A stretch of 64,000 nucleotides of DNA. Origin: Arcuatula senhousia. Its lineage: Eukaryota > Mollusca > Bivalvia > Mytilida > Mytilidae. The translations under genes and the position numbers were made by a program. Location: assembly GCA_963971305.1 (NCBI GenBank), contig OZ020316.1, positions 15,270,745 to 15,334,744 on the forward strand, written 5' to 3'. Positions 25,241 through 36,631 of this stretch are shown here, in pieces (position 1 is the stretch's first letter; each line of letters opens with the position of its first letter). The notes under the pieces are model-generated. The model was not told where the DNA came from and ran no database searches. It saw nothing but the letters and a program-made list of their open reading frames with translations.

Positions 25241-27670
25241 TTCCAAAAAGTAAATGCCGCTGTTGCGCCGCCGCCGCCGGTAAAGTAACACCTATGTCCC
25301 GCTCTGCTTTGCAGGCGAGACAAAAATTACTAAAACAAGGATATCGTTATCACAAATTAGTGAAGTCATTTACTAAATTTTATCATAAATATCTATACCT
25401 TATTGGAAAATTTAACTGTACACGACGAATTTTGATTGTAAATGGAATACCGTATCCCATCAAGATTTCTTGGTAATGTTGTTTATAAAGCAAATAAATT
25501 CAAAAACAATCCTTTGGGAATGCAAAATTGGCTTAAAACTTTATTGAATAAAGGTTATGAAATGGAAATTTTAGTAAAATCTTATCTTTGGTAAAAATAT
25601 TGATAATTTGATACTTACTTTAAAATGTTAATTGCCTTTTTATACTTTTTATACTTATGTCATTTTTGAGCATTACAGCGGTCAAGTGTGTCGGTTTTGT
25701 GTGATGATGCATCATCAAATCATGTTGTGTCGGATTTAAAATCGACATACTTGATTTTTTTTTTACATCGGTCGATGGATGCTTCTTAGCTAGCTGTCAG
25801 TAACTTCGAGTGTTCTCAAGAGAGTATCTCTACGTCCAGCTAATTACTTGTTGTCCTTTTGTCTCAGATACTCTCTTGTTGAATTGAACTTCTATCGATT
25901 TCATTTTTACTGTGTGTTAGTTTGTGCTTTGTTATTGATTATCAATAGGGGGAAGGTTGGCGCAAAAAAAAAAAAAAAAACAAGAGGCTCCCAGGAGCCT
26001 GAATCGCTCACCTGACATATGTGCCTGAAGTAAAGGTTATTAGGCAAAATCTATTTGACGTTGAAAGGGTCATAAGATTAATAAGGGGGTCATCTGACAA
26101 TATGGTGGATATTAAGGTGCTGATCACTTTTGTTCTCAATCAAAATCTAAAAATCTGTCACACTTTTTGAGTTATTTGCAAAAAAATGCAGTTTAACCTA
26201 ATGTTCTATTTTTAGCCACAGTGGCAATGTTTTACAACCAATCAAAAATCCCCACAACAGTTTTATACACCTAATAATAATAAACAATAATACCAAGTTT
26301 GGTTCTGATTGGACTTAAAGTGTCAGAGGAGTTAACATTTTCAATATAATGAGGAAATGCAGTTAAAATGCTCAATTTTGAAGTTCCAAGGGCAATAACT
26401 CCTCAAAGGAAAGGTCCTACAACGTTGACCCTGTTACATATTTTGTAGATCTTGATGCGCTTAACAATACGCAATTTAAATTTCTCAAATATCTTGTATA
26501 GTTTTCAAGATATTGAGCTAAACAGGTGGGAAATTTGCAAAAAATCCACAAAAAAGGGCAATAACTCCTACATGGGTTGTTGGATTTTCTTAAAAATTTC
26601 AGAGCTGGTAGATCTTGAGGTGCTGATCACTTTTGTTTCCAATCAAAATTTTAAAATCTGTCACCGTTTTCGAGTTATTTGCCAAAAAACTGCCATTTAC
26701 CCCTATGTTCTATTTTTAGTCACAGTGGCCATGTTTTACGACCAATCAAAAATCCCCACATCAGTTCTATACACCTAATGCTAATAAACAAATATACCAA
26801 GTTTGGTTCCATTTGAACTTAAAGTGTCAGAGGAGTTAACGTTTTCAATGTAATGAGGAAATACTGTTAAAATGCTAAATTTTGACGTTCTAAGGGCAAT
26901 AACTCCTAAAAGGAATGGTCCTTCAACGTTGACCCTATTACATATTTTGTAGATCTTGATGTGCTTAACAATATGCAATTTAAACTTCTAAAATATCTAG
27001 TATAGTTTTCAAGATATTGAGCTAAACAGGTGCAAAATTTGCAAAAAATCCACAAAAAGGGCAATAACTCCTACATGGGTTGTTGGATTTTCTTCAAAAT
27101 TTCAGAGCTGGTAGATCTTGAGGTGCTGATCACTTTTACCCACGCCAGAATTTTGATATCTGTAGCCGTTTTTGAGTTATTTGCAAAAAACTGCATTCTA
27201 CCCCTATGTTCTATTTTTAGCCATGGCGGCCATGTTTTACGACGAATCAAAAATCCCCACATCAGTTCTAAGCACCGAATGCTAATGAACAACCATACCA
27301 AGTTTGGTTGCAATTGGACTTATGGTGTCAGAGGAGTTAATGTTTTAAAAAGTTTACGGACGGACGGACGACGGACGCCAAGTGACCCTTCGGGTCAGGT
27401 GAGCTAAAAACTAGTTTAACCCCGCCACATTTTAATGTGACTGTCCTAAGCCAGGAATCTTTATCAAAGCTTATGTTAATTGTTTTTGTCAAGAAGAGGG
27501 TCTTTCATTGCACTCTAGGATTGGGCTTGAATCATATGTATTTTATTTTCAATCCAGGGGCCAATTGAAAAACAGCGAGCAGCGACTGCTGGTCACATTG
27601 AAGGCTGCTGGTTGTTTTCCATTGTGGATATTTTAAATTTACGTTTATAATGTAGGTTGTGTCGCGTACA
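25241..27670 (+). repeat. Decayed dispersed family with coding-like remnant, copy 1 (interrupted)
   Basis: 25310-25600 reads, across one frameshift, as a protein-like stretch containing GYRYHKLVKSFTKFYHKY, then GIPYP, then NVVYKANKFKNNP and LLNKGYEMEILVKS. Related but more decayed sequence lies at 32520-32750, so an ancestral coding region is likely, though I cannot name it. The family continues through TTCTTAGCTAGCTGTCAGTAA (25785), is interrupted by the pearl-like element at 25981-27410, and resumes with CTAGTTTAACCCCGCCACAT. Other copies: 32500-33260, and reversed at 62760-63180. Confidence 0.6.
25981..27410 (+). mobile_element. Pearl-like non-autonomous element, copy 1
   Basis: The left end is CAAGAGGCTCCCAGGAGCCT, whose AGGCTCC/GGAGCCT arms form a hairpin, followed by CGCTCACCTG. 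The interior has a tandem array with about 503-bp spacing (GGTGCTGATCAC at 26115, 26619, 27122). Then comes a 3' module with CTATTTTTAG, GGCGGCCATGTTTTACG, CATACCAAGTTTGG and GTCAGAGGAGTTAA, an ACGG-rich microsatellite, GCCAAGTGA, a hairpin at 27383-27397 (TGACCC-TTC-GGGTCA) and the end CAGGTGAGCTAAAAA. Left CTCACCTG and right CAGGTGAG are inverted. The plan resembles bivalve pearl/Helitron-like non-autonomous elements, from memory. No protein is encoded; frames at 26452-26778 and 27030-27407 are incidental. Confidence 0.75.
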
Positions 27671-28903
27671 CTTATTCCAAATCTCATTTTCTTCTATTAA
27701 TGAAAACCAGACTAATTTACTTATATACATAAATAGCACTATATAATTGAAAGCAAAATAATTTTAAAATGATAACTTTCAGCAGTCTTCTAATGTTTAC
27801 ACATTCACAATCATTTCAATCAAATTTTATTTCTCAAGTGCTTGTGGCTTATTCATGCAATATAATCAGATAAGTTTGAACATAGACCTCTATGTTAAAT
27901 TCTAATATACAGGTAAAATAATTACGATAACTGAGAAATTAATACGAAATTTTTTTTTTGCACATTGGCTTAGACAATTTCAATAGGTCATCTAAGTTAT
28001 TATCCCAAAGATAAGTGCATGTCTTGTTTTGAAAACTGAATGACACAAAGACTTTCATTATATTTCTCTTCTTTAATATAAATACAGGAACATCATTGAA
28101 CATATTCCTGAACAGTATACATAGTATATTTTGTGATTTGTGAAACTACAATTTCGAACATCCAAAATTTCTGTTCAGTTTGCACTTTAGATTTTCATAA
28201 AAAGTTTACTTCTCAACGCAATTAAATGAAACTTTCACAGAGATTTCATTAATCTTTTGTCTGTTTTATGCAATAAAGGTAAAAACAAAATAAAGAAGGA
28301 ATGTGTCCATGGGACATGGATGCCCCCGCCGGCCCCAAACAGGAAGAAGAAGTCTGACAGGTCTAAAAGTGGCTTTTATACTGGAACATCCTACCAAGTT
28401 TCAAATCATTCTCATATACAGTTTCTGAGAATAGCTTGACTGAAATTTTCACATTAATTTTCATCTTGACCAAGTCCCAAACAGCAAGTAGAAGTCCAAC
28501 ATGTCTGAAAGTTGCTTAGGACGTACAGTTTGTCATACTGAACCATCTTTCCAAGTATAAAACCATTTTCGTGTATGGTTTCTGAGAAAAGCTTGACATG
28601 AGTTAAACTTAATGTCCCCTGACATGTCGTTACAGGGGCATAATTACCCAACTTGAAGGATCAATCTCAATGTCCAAGAGAAATGAAGACATACCAGAAA
28701 AGTTATTGCAATGGTCCTGACTTGTTATAGGACTTTCAAATGAAATGGTGGATTTAACCAGGTTTAATGGCATGGTAAACCTCCCTCTTCCATTGCAATC
28801 TTAGGGTGCCAGTAGCAGATCCAGAAATTTCAAAAGGGGGGGGTCACTCTGGTCCAGCTTCAATGATTTCCTATATTTTCAACCAAATTTCTCTGCCTAC
28901 AGG
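27671..28903. other. AT-rich stretch with dispersed repeat pieces
   Basis: No gene. About 28640-28750 (CAATCTCAATGTCCA, GCAATGGTCCTGACTTG, AAATGAAATGGTGG) matches 47255-47370 and belongs to a dispersed repeat. A G-run with GCAGATCCAGAAATTTC near 28818-28850 resembles a piece near 40243-40275. Confidence 0.5.
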
Positions 28904-31138
28904 GGCAATGACACAGGCATTCGTTTCATATAAAACAAGAGGCTCCCAGGAGCCTGAATCAATCACCTGGTCTTGATGTTGACCCTATACTTTTGTAGAG
29001 CTAAATGAGCTGAACATTTAAGCAAGCAACAGCTTTTCTCTACCTGCAATAGTTTTCATTCTATAGGCCAAAAACATCATTTTTCACCTATAAGGGGCCA
29101 TAACCCCTATAAGGAGTCATCTGACAACTTTGACCCTATGGAGACTTTTGTAGAGCTAAATGAGCTGAACATTTAAGCAAGCAACAACTAATCTCTATCT
29201 GCAATAGTTTTCATCCTGTAGGCCAAAAACATGAAAAATCGCTTTTTTCAGAGGCCGTAACCCCTATAAGGGGTCAACTGACAACTTCGACCCTATGGAG
29301 AATTTTGTAGAGCTAAATGAGCTGAACATTTAAGCAAGCAACAGCTAATCTCTATCTGCAATAGTTTTCATTCTGTAGGCCAAAAACATGAAAAATCACT
29401 ATTTTTCAGGGGCCGTAACCCCTATAAGGGGTCATCTGACAACTTCGACCCTATGGAGAATTTTGTAGAGCTAAATGAGCTGAACATTTAAGCAAGCAAC
29501 AGCTAATCTCTATCTGCAATAGTTTTCATTTTGTAGGACAAAAACATGAAAAATCTTTATTTTTCAGGGGCCGTAATCCCTATAAGGGGTCATCTGACAA
29601 CTTCGACCCTATGGAGAATTTTGTAAAGCTAAATTAGCTGAACATTTAGGCAAGCAACAGCTAATCTCTATCTGCAATAGTTTTCATTCTGTAGGCCAAA
29701 AACCTGAAAAATCGCTATTTTTCAGGGGCCGTAACCCCTATAAGGGATCATCTGACAAATTCGACCCTATGGAGAATTTTGTAGAGCTAAATGAGCTGAA
29801 CATTTAAGCAAGCAACAGCTAATCTGTATCTGCAATAGTTTTCATTCTGTAGGCCAAAAACATGAAAAATCTTTATTTTTCAGGGACTGTAACCCCTATA
29901 AGGGGTCATCTGACAACTTCGACCCTATGGAGAATTTTGTAGAGCTAAATGAGCTGAACATTTAAGCAAGCAACAGCTAATCTCTATCTGCAATAGTTTT
30001 CATTTTGTAGGACAAAAACATGAAAAATCTCTATTTTTCAGGGGCCGTAATCCTTATAAGGGGTCATCTGACAACTTCGACCCTATGGAGAATTTTGTAA
30101 AGCTAAATGAGCTGAACATTTAGGCAAGCAACAGCTAATCTCTATCTGCAATAGTTTTCATTCTGTAGGCCAAAAACATGAAAAATCGCTATTTTTTAGG
30201 GGCTGTAACCCCTATAAGGGATCATCTGACAACTTCGACCCTATGGAAAATTTTGTAGAGCTAAATGAGCTGAACATTTAAGCAAGCAACAGCTAATCTC
30301 TATCTGCAATAGTTTTCATTCTGTAGGCCAAAAACATGAAAAACGCTATTTTTCAGGGGCCGTTACCCCTATAAGGGGTTATCTGACAACTTCGACTCTA
30401 TGGAGACTTTTGTAGAGCTAAATGAGCTAAACATTTAAGCAAGCAACAGCTAATCTCTATCTGCAATAGTTTTCATTCTGTAGGCCAAAAACATGAAAAA
30501 TGGCTATTTTTCACCTTTAAGGGGCCGTAACCCCTATAAGGGGTCATCTGACAACTTCGATCCTATGGAGACTTTTGTAGAGTTAAATGAGCTGAACATT
30601 TAAGCAAGCAACAGCTAATCTCTATCTGCAATAGTTTTCATTCTGTAGGCCAAAAACATGAAAAAATTCTATTTTTCACCTTCAAGGGGCCGTAACCCCT
30701 ATAAGGGGTCATCTGACAACTTTGACCAAATGGAGACTTTTGTAGAGCTTTTGATGCTGAATCAGTAGCGTGGCCTCAGATTTCCTCTATCTCTTATACT
30801 TTTTGATTTATAAGCCAAAAACAGTAGTCTGACCCCCCTAGTCTATTTTTAGTAACGGCGGCCATGTTTTTTAACGGATCAAAATTCAAAACACAAGTTT
30901 GGTGCAGGACACCCTAAGGATCATTCATACCAAGTTTCATTAAATTCTGTTTGGTAGTTTCAGAGGAGAAGATTTTTGAAAAATTGTTGACAGACGACGA
31001 CAGACGACGACGACGACGACGACGACGACGGACGCCAAGTGATGGTAATAGCTCACATGGACCTTCGGTCCAGGTGAGCTAAAAAAAGGAGAGGGATTTT
31101 ATTTTTTTTTATATGAAACGAATGCCTGTGGGCAATGA
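28904..31138. mobile_element. hAT-like MITE split by a nested pearl-like element
   Basis: The outer boundaries are 8-bp direct repeats GGCAATGA (28904-28911 and 31131-31138). Just inside are perfect 24-bp inverted repeats beginning CACAGGCATTCGTTTCATAT (28912-28935 and, complemented, 31107-31130). The starting CACAGGC and the 8-bp duplication match the MITE at 6041-6175, so both are likely products of one transposase group. Everything between the inverted repeats except short A/T-rich flanks is the pearl-like element. The simplest reading is that the pearl-like element landed inside a small MITE. Confidence 0.8.
28936..31084 (+). mobile_element. Pearl-like element, copy 2, with 157-bp array
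   Basis: Begins CAAGAGGCTCCCAGGAGCCT (the same hairpin end as copy 1) and ends with a stem-loop at 31058-31072 (TGGACC-TTC-GGTCCA) followed by CAGGTGAGCTAAAA. The stem is extended by flanking AGCTCAC and GTGAGCT with one mismatch. The interior has about 11 units of roughly 157 bp, each with a CCCCTATAAGGGG palindrome, GAGCTGAACATTTAAGCAAG and CTGCAATAGTTTTCATTCTG. The 3' module (GGCGGCCATGTTTT, CATACCAAGTTTCATT, TTTCAGAGGAG) matches copy 1. A (GAC)n tract lies at about 30988-31032. Confidence 0.8.
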
Positions 31139-31630
31139 CAAGAAAAGAATAATTAAATCATTTTTATCGAAATTTATTTTGTTTGGAAATTAGAGAAAAA
31201 AAGGGGGGTTATATATGAAATCCATGCTCCATTGATAACTCAAGGAAAAAGTCAGAAAGGTAAATGGTCAAACAAAAGTACTAGAATGGCGTCAGTTTTT
31301 AATCTGGTGGTGCTTAACTCTTTTCGGATTCTATATAACAAAAATAAGCTTGACAAAAATAAACAAATAAAGAAGTTGCACTTTAGTCGCTTTTTTTTTA
31401 AGAAAAAAGGGGGACCTAAAAATCATTACTATAAAAAATTTCATGTAAAATTTCCTTACTAGAAGTGAAAACAATTGTCTGCAAGAAAGACAACTATACA
31501 AAATTTGTTTGGCAATGCTGACCATTACATGTACATCCATTCCGTCCTTGATATTCAATTTCTAGCATTCCATAAATGCATAATCTGTAGATTTAGTTGA
31601 TAAAAAAAATTAAAACTATTGAAACACATA
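31139..31630. other. AT-rich DNA without a supported gene
   Basis: Frames at 31232-31462 (plus) and 31331-31558 (minus) overlap each other, are lysine- or phenylalanine-rich and lack known motifs. Confidence 0.4.
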
Positions 31631-31830
31631 CGAGGTATTTAAAAATAAAATAATTACCTTAATCATGTGAATGTATTATAATCCATAAAAATATAAGACT
31701 ACAAATAAACCATGTGCTTCTCCATCAAAAAAGCATGCACTACTACAGAACAGGTTTTAAGGTGCTTAAAATAACTAATTTTACCTGAAGGATTACCTGT
31801 CTAATTGAATTTTATGTTCAAAGGGAGGTA
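31631..31830 (-). repeat. Dispersed repeat, intact relative to the copy at 63.4-63.96 kb
   Basis: Reverse-complemented, this segment runs from TTTGAACATAAAATTCAATT through ACAGGTAATCCTTCAGG and CTGTTCTGTAGTAGTGCATG to GGTAATTATTTTATTTTTAA. The same series occurs on the plus strand at 63421-63450 plus 63806-63962, where it is split by an insertion. This copy therefore shows the empty site. Confidence 0.8.
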
Positions 31831-32499
31831 ACTCAAACTTGGTTCAATTCAATTTAATTCTTGGTCCCACTCGGCACTGGGGGCATAATGATGAACAAAA
31901 TTTAACTATTTACTTATTTCTAAAAATACTAAAATTCTTAATCAATGCAGTTGGAAAATTTATTAATGACCATCTTTAACATGTTTACCATTGGTTAAAT
32001 ATTGGTTATGTGCGCTACATTGTTCTGTTGTTTTATATTCTGTAATATCTGTAAGATACATGAATTCAATTATTATCTTTTCTCTTATATCTGTTTATTT
32101 GTTGCTCATGCTGCCCTTATGGGCCCTTGGTTGGACAATAAAATATGTTCTATATTCTATAACATATAACAATTAATTATGATAAATTATGATAAGTGAA
32201 ACAAAGACAGACCAAAACTATACAGTTACAATAGAATAACAAGATACTTAAATAATGAAAAGTTAGGAGTACACATAATTGTTAACAACTATAATGAAGC
32301 AATAAACAAAGTACATATTTGTGTTTACTTAGTATATATATGCCAAACCACAGACCAGAGAAGTTTTAGAAGAGAAATTCAATGTTATTTTAATAACAAA
32401 AGGAATAAATACTTTTTACAAGCTACATTTATTGAAGAAATACTTAATACTAAAATTTACATGTTTGATAATGAATTTTCTATGCTCAAATTTTTTTCA
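31831..32499. other. LINE-type 3' tail and unassigned sequence
   Basis: About 32095-32160 (TTATGGGCCCTTGGTTGGAC, AATAAAATATGTTC, then TATTCTAT-type repeats) resembles the 3' end of a CR1/L2-like LINE, similar in style to 24230-24271. The matching coding region is not visible. 32290-32500 may be a decayed coding piece but cannot be assigned. Confidence 0.45.
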
Positions 32500-33260
32500 T
32501 AGAAAATGACCTTATTACAGTAAAAGTGTTAAAACAAAGCTTTCAATATCACAAATTAGAAAGATCTTTCACAAAATTCTTCCACATATGTACATGATTT
32601 TTTATTGTAAAGGGAATCTCCATTCCTCATCATTAATAAAGCATACAAATTCAAAAACAATCCTTAAAGAATGAAAAACTGACTGAAAAATTTATTGAGT
32701 AAAGGATACAAGTTGCATATTTTGGTAAAATCTATAAAATAAGCCTTCTTTCATATCATTATAGATCAGTCGGATTTAGAAACAATAACTTGATTTTTCT
32801 TACATCAGTTGATAGTTCAGCTTCTTAGCTAGCTGTCAGTAACAGCGAGTATTCTCAAGAGAGGTCCTCTATGTCTTTTTTCTTGTTGCATTTGTCTCAG
32901 GTTCTCTCTCATTGAGTTGAACTTTTATTGATTTGTTTTTTTCTGTGTGTTTATTTCTGCTTTGTTGAGGATTATCAAAAGGGGGATGGTTGGTCCAAAA
33001 ACTAGTTTAACCCGCCACATTTTAAATGTATCTGTCCAAAGCCAGGAATCTTCATCAAGCTTCTTTTTGTCCCTGTGTTTTTTGTATTCTATGTCTAGAT
33101 AATTTTGGAATTGGTATTGAATCTTATGAATTGTATTTTTAGTCTTGGGCCAATGCAAGACAGCAAGCAGAGACTGCTGGTCATGTTGAGGAATGCTGGC
33201 CGTCTTCCATTGTGAATTTTTTTTAAATCACTTTGCTAAAACCTTTTCATGCTAGGTTTT
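32500..33260 (+). repeat. Decayed dispersed family, copy 2 (uninterrupted)
   Basis: Collinear with 25310-25980 plus 27411-27670: the coding-like remnant (TATCACAAATTAGAAAG, AAATTCAAAAACAATCCTTA), TTCTTAGCTAGCTGTCAGTAA, a GAGTTGAACTTTTATTGATT stretch, then GGTCCAAAAACTAGTTTAAC without the pearl-like insertion, then the CCGCCACATTTTAA segment. It provides the empty site for the insertion at 25981-27410. Confidence 0.7.
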
Positions 33261-33329
33261 TGCATTAATGACATAACATATGCTACTACAAAAATGTATC
33301 AGGTGTCAGCATCATAAAACATATATAAG

Positions 33330-33665
33330 ATCTGTGTGTGTTTTGGTGTTTAACACCCTTTTTGACGCACCTGTCCCATGAGGAGGAGCAGTTCTAATGG
33401 TGAAGAAAACTGTAGTACATGTACCAAGAAAAAACATCCACCTTGGGCAGGTAAACAAATTCTTAACCTATACTTTCATAAATTGCAAGAAAATCTGTCA
33501 AAGTAAAAAATGGCTGGATTTCATTAAACAAGAAATAGAATACCATGGTTTGGAACCCTATGCTAAAGCTGCATACAAAATATCAAGGGGCCGTGAATAG
33601 AGGTTGCATAGAAAACTGTTACAAAAATCATTTCCCTGCCAACTTGACATTCACCATTTAATGCT
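33330..33665 (+). repeat. Dispersed repeat containing ATGGCTGGATTTCATT
   Basis: Runs from GTTTAACACCC through CACCTTGGGCAGGTAAA, ATGGCTGGATTTCATTAAAC and GCTGCATACAAAATATCAAG to TGACATTCACCATTTAATG. An inverted, diverged copy is at about 62160-62480, and related members are at 36632-37012 and 37520-38345. The small frame at 33397-33600 is not a supported gene. Confidence 0.65.
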
Positions 33666-34430
33666 ATTTTTGGTCTTTAAAGGGCAATAACTCCTAAAAG
33701 GGGTCATCTGACAACTCTGACCCAATGGAGACTTTTGTAGAGCTTAATGTCAAGCAACAGCTTTTCTCTACCTGCAATTGTTTTCATTCTAAAGGGCTAA
33801 AACACGAAAATTGAAAGGGCCATAACCCCTGTAAGGGGTCATTTGACAACTTCGACCCCATGGAGACTTTTGTAGAGCTTAATGATTTGAAGGTTTAAGC
33901 AAGCAACAGCTTTTCTTTGTCTGCAATAGTTTTCATTCTATAGGGCAAAACAGGAAAAAAACGCTATTTTTGACCTTTAAAGGGTCATATCCCTTATAAT
34001 CTGTCATCTGACAACTATGACCCAATGGAGAATTTTGAAGAGCTTAATTAGCTGAAGGTTTAAGCAAGCAACGTTTTTTTTCTATCTGCAATAGGTTTCA
34101 TTCTATATATAGAGCAAAAACACAAAAAAACCCCGCTATTTTTGGCCTTTGAAGGGTCATAACCTCTATAAGGGGTCATCTGACAACTTCGAACCAATGG
34201 AGACTTTTGTAGAGCTTTTGATTCTTAAGACCTTCAGCTCCTTCAGATATTTTTATATCTGTTATAGTTGCTGAGTTATAAGTCATTTAGAGAGATTGCA
34301 TCCTATGTTCTATTTTAAGTAAACAGCAGCCATCTTTATTTCAAATCATTTCAAAATGAGTTTTGTTTGTTGCCAACATACATGGTTCAGTGGTTTTAGA
34401 GGAGAAGATTTTCATGTTCTCGAACTGGAA
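33666..34430 (+). mobile_element. Pearl-like element fragment, copy 3
   Basis: Contains about four diverged 157-bp units (GGGGTCATCTGACAACT, GAGACTTTTGTAGAGCTT, AGCAAGCAACAGC) followed by a decayed 3' module ending TTTTAGAGGAGAAGATTTTC. The left and right hairpin ends seen in copies 1 and 2 are missing, so it is an old truncated copy. Confidence 0.65.
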
Positions 34431-34761
34431 CATGTTTATTATTGTCAATATAAGAGAGCCCTTAGAGCTTAGGTTTAGGCTTTATGAAATTTGACTCTCA
34501 AATTACTTACTCATTACCTTCAATGGTCAAAGGGGAATAACTTCAAGTAAAATGGTCTGATACATTATCTACCAATGAAATGAATGTTTTGTTAATCTGA
34601 ATAAGCATAGCATTTTTGTGAAAGAGGGTAGTTTTAAAGATTTTAAAGTTAATTTCTTAAAGACACACACACACACAAAGAAAAGAGTGAAGGACAAGGT
34701 ATGATAAGAGCCCAATTTTGTCCCCAAATTTTGAAATCATTAATATGCAATATTTACTTAA
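34431..34761. other. Short AT-rich interval
   Basis: Shares GGTCAAAGGGGAATAAC and GAAAGAGGGTAG-type words with nothing else obvious here. No gene is seen. An (AC)n stretch lies near 34662-34677. Confidence 0.4.
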
Positions 34762-36036
34762 AATGAACGCCAAATTAACATATATTCAATTAATTGTACC
34801 TATCTTCAAATAATTGAAGTTATTATATAGATATAGGTGAAAGATCGTGATTTCCGAGTTAAATAAATTTCTAGATTTTCACGGAGTTAATTACAGGATT
34901 TATCTAACTCGCGTGCGAATTTATCTAACCCTCGTGAAGTTTCCCGCGAAAAATACGTAACTTAGATTAGTGCTCAATACACAATTCATTAATCAATAAT
35001 TTCTTTCGTTTTCATTATTTGATGATCTTTTAGTCACGTTTTTCCAAATTATCTATATAATAAATAGTATAACTAATTCGGGGTGACGAATATCAATTTT
35101 AATGTCACTCGTGTCGAATAACGCTAGGGGATTCAACTCGTGCGCGGAACAAGTTCCGCGCACTTGTTGAATCCTGGCGTTATTCGAGACTCGTGACATT
35201 AAAATTGATAAGTTCCGCGCACGAGTTGAATCCCCTAGCGTTATTCGACACGAGTGACATTAAAATTGATATTCGTCACCACTCATTAGTTATACTATAA
35301 ATATCTTCAATCATTTGAAGATATCTTCAAATAAATTGAAGATATCTTCAAATAAATTGAAGATATCTTCAATTCAATTGTACCTATCTTCAAATAATTA
35401 AAGATATCTTCATATCAATTGAACCTATCTTCAAATGAATTATACCTATCTTCAATTTAATTGAAGATATCTTTAATTCACTTGAAGATAGGTCAAATTC
35501 CAACATCTCCATAATTCATTTGGAGATATCACCAATTCATTTGAAGATATCTTCAATTCATTTGAAGATATCTTCAATTCATTTGAAGATATCTTCAATT
35601 CAATTACACCTATCTTCAATTGAATTATACCTATCTTCAATTCAATTATAGATATAGAGACAATTGAATTGAAGATAGGTTTAATTCAATTAAAGATAGG
35701 TTCAATTCGATTGAAGATAGGTTCAATTCAATTGAAGATAGGTTTAATTGAATTGAAGATAGGTACAATTGAATTGAAGATAGGTACAATTTAATTGAAG
35801 ATATCTTTAATTGTGCTGAATTGTACCTAGGTACAATTGAATTGAAGATAGGTATAATTGAATTGAAGATAGGTATAATTGAATTGAAGATATCTATAAT
35901 TGAATTGAAGATAGGTATAATTGAATTGAAGATAGGTATAATTCAATTGAAGATAGGTATAATTCAATTGAACATATCTTCAATTATTTGAAGATAGGTA
36001 CAATTAATTGAATATATGTTAATTTGGCGTTCCATA
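34762..36036. mobile_element. Foldback element ending in GGAACGCC, carrying a ~24-bp minisatellite
   Basis: Inverted termini of about 55 bp match perfectly from GAACGCCAAATTAACATATA inward (34765-34819 against 35982-36032 complemented). The right terminus reads TATGGAACGCC from outside; the left seems to have lost one G. Between them are many units of an AT-rich repeat (TTGAATTGAAGATAGGTA and its complement), in one orientation at about 35300-35640 and the other at 35650-36000. The arms therefore fold into one very long hairpin. A separate CpG-rich palindrome is nested at 35065-35297. No coding frame and no clear target duplication were seen. Confidence 0.75.
35065..35297. mobile_element. Nested CpG-rich palindromic MITE
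   Basis: The left arm (35065-35150) and right arm (35210-35297) are inverted copies over about 85 bases, with a short mismatch near 35078. Both contain GTGTCGAATAACGCTAGGGG and ACTCGTGCGCGGAAC. Between them, 35151-35209 is a third, diverged copy in the orientation of the right arm. CpG content stands out against the AT-rich host. The element interrupts the array of the foldback element around it. Confidence 0.8.
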
Positions 36037-36631
36037 GAAATAATTACCCTATGTGGCTTAAAATTTGTGATTTGATTAAAAACTGTAAAAAAAACTCCAC
36101 ACTTTGAGTGGATTTTGGCAAATCTAAGTATGAGCCACACAGAGTACCACTACAATAACTTGTGTAAATAATATTATAATTTTAGCAAACAAACTAACCA
36201 CAAAATTATTTTTGATTGATTCACTGTGGCTTGTAAAAATATATATCTTTTACTTAACCTTCTTCATTAAAGAACTTATCTAAAATAGCTTTACCTCAAT
36301 TAAAAAGTTTTCAAATTTGTGGAATTTAGAGGCCAACTTTAGCCTTTATCATATCTTGTCCTTTATACTGATGTTGAATACCAAATATCATAATTAAGGG
36401 AATACGACGTTATCGAAAATTTACATGTGAAACAGAAAAACGTCCCTTTTCAATTTGAAACGCAACGTCAATTTTACTTGAACAGCATTGAACTTAAACG
36501 CTATTGGTTATCTTTGATGTAAATTCTGGAAAGAAGATGGTCCATGACCTATGACAAAATATAAATCAATGTTTAGAGAAAGATTTGGACTTTCTTTTGT
36601 TAGTTTTTATTTGAATGGTAATGAAAAAAAA
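36037..36631. other. AT-rich DNA without a gene
   Basis: No array, terminal repeat or credible open frame is visible. Confidence 0.45.

Noticed and set aside
28936..30760. Regular 157-bp spacing considered as a CRISPR-like array
   Set aside because: Whole units are repeated without unique spacers, the host is eukaryotic and no cas-like gene is present.
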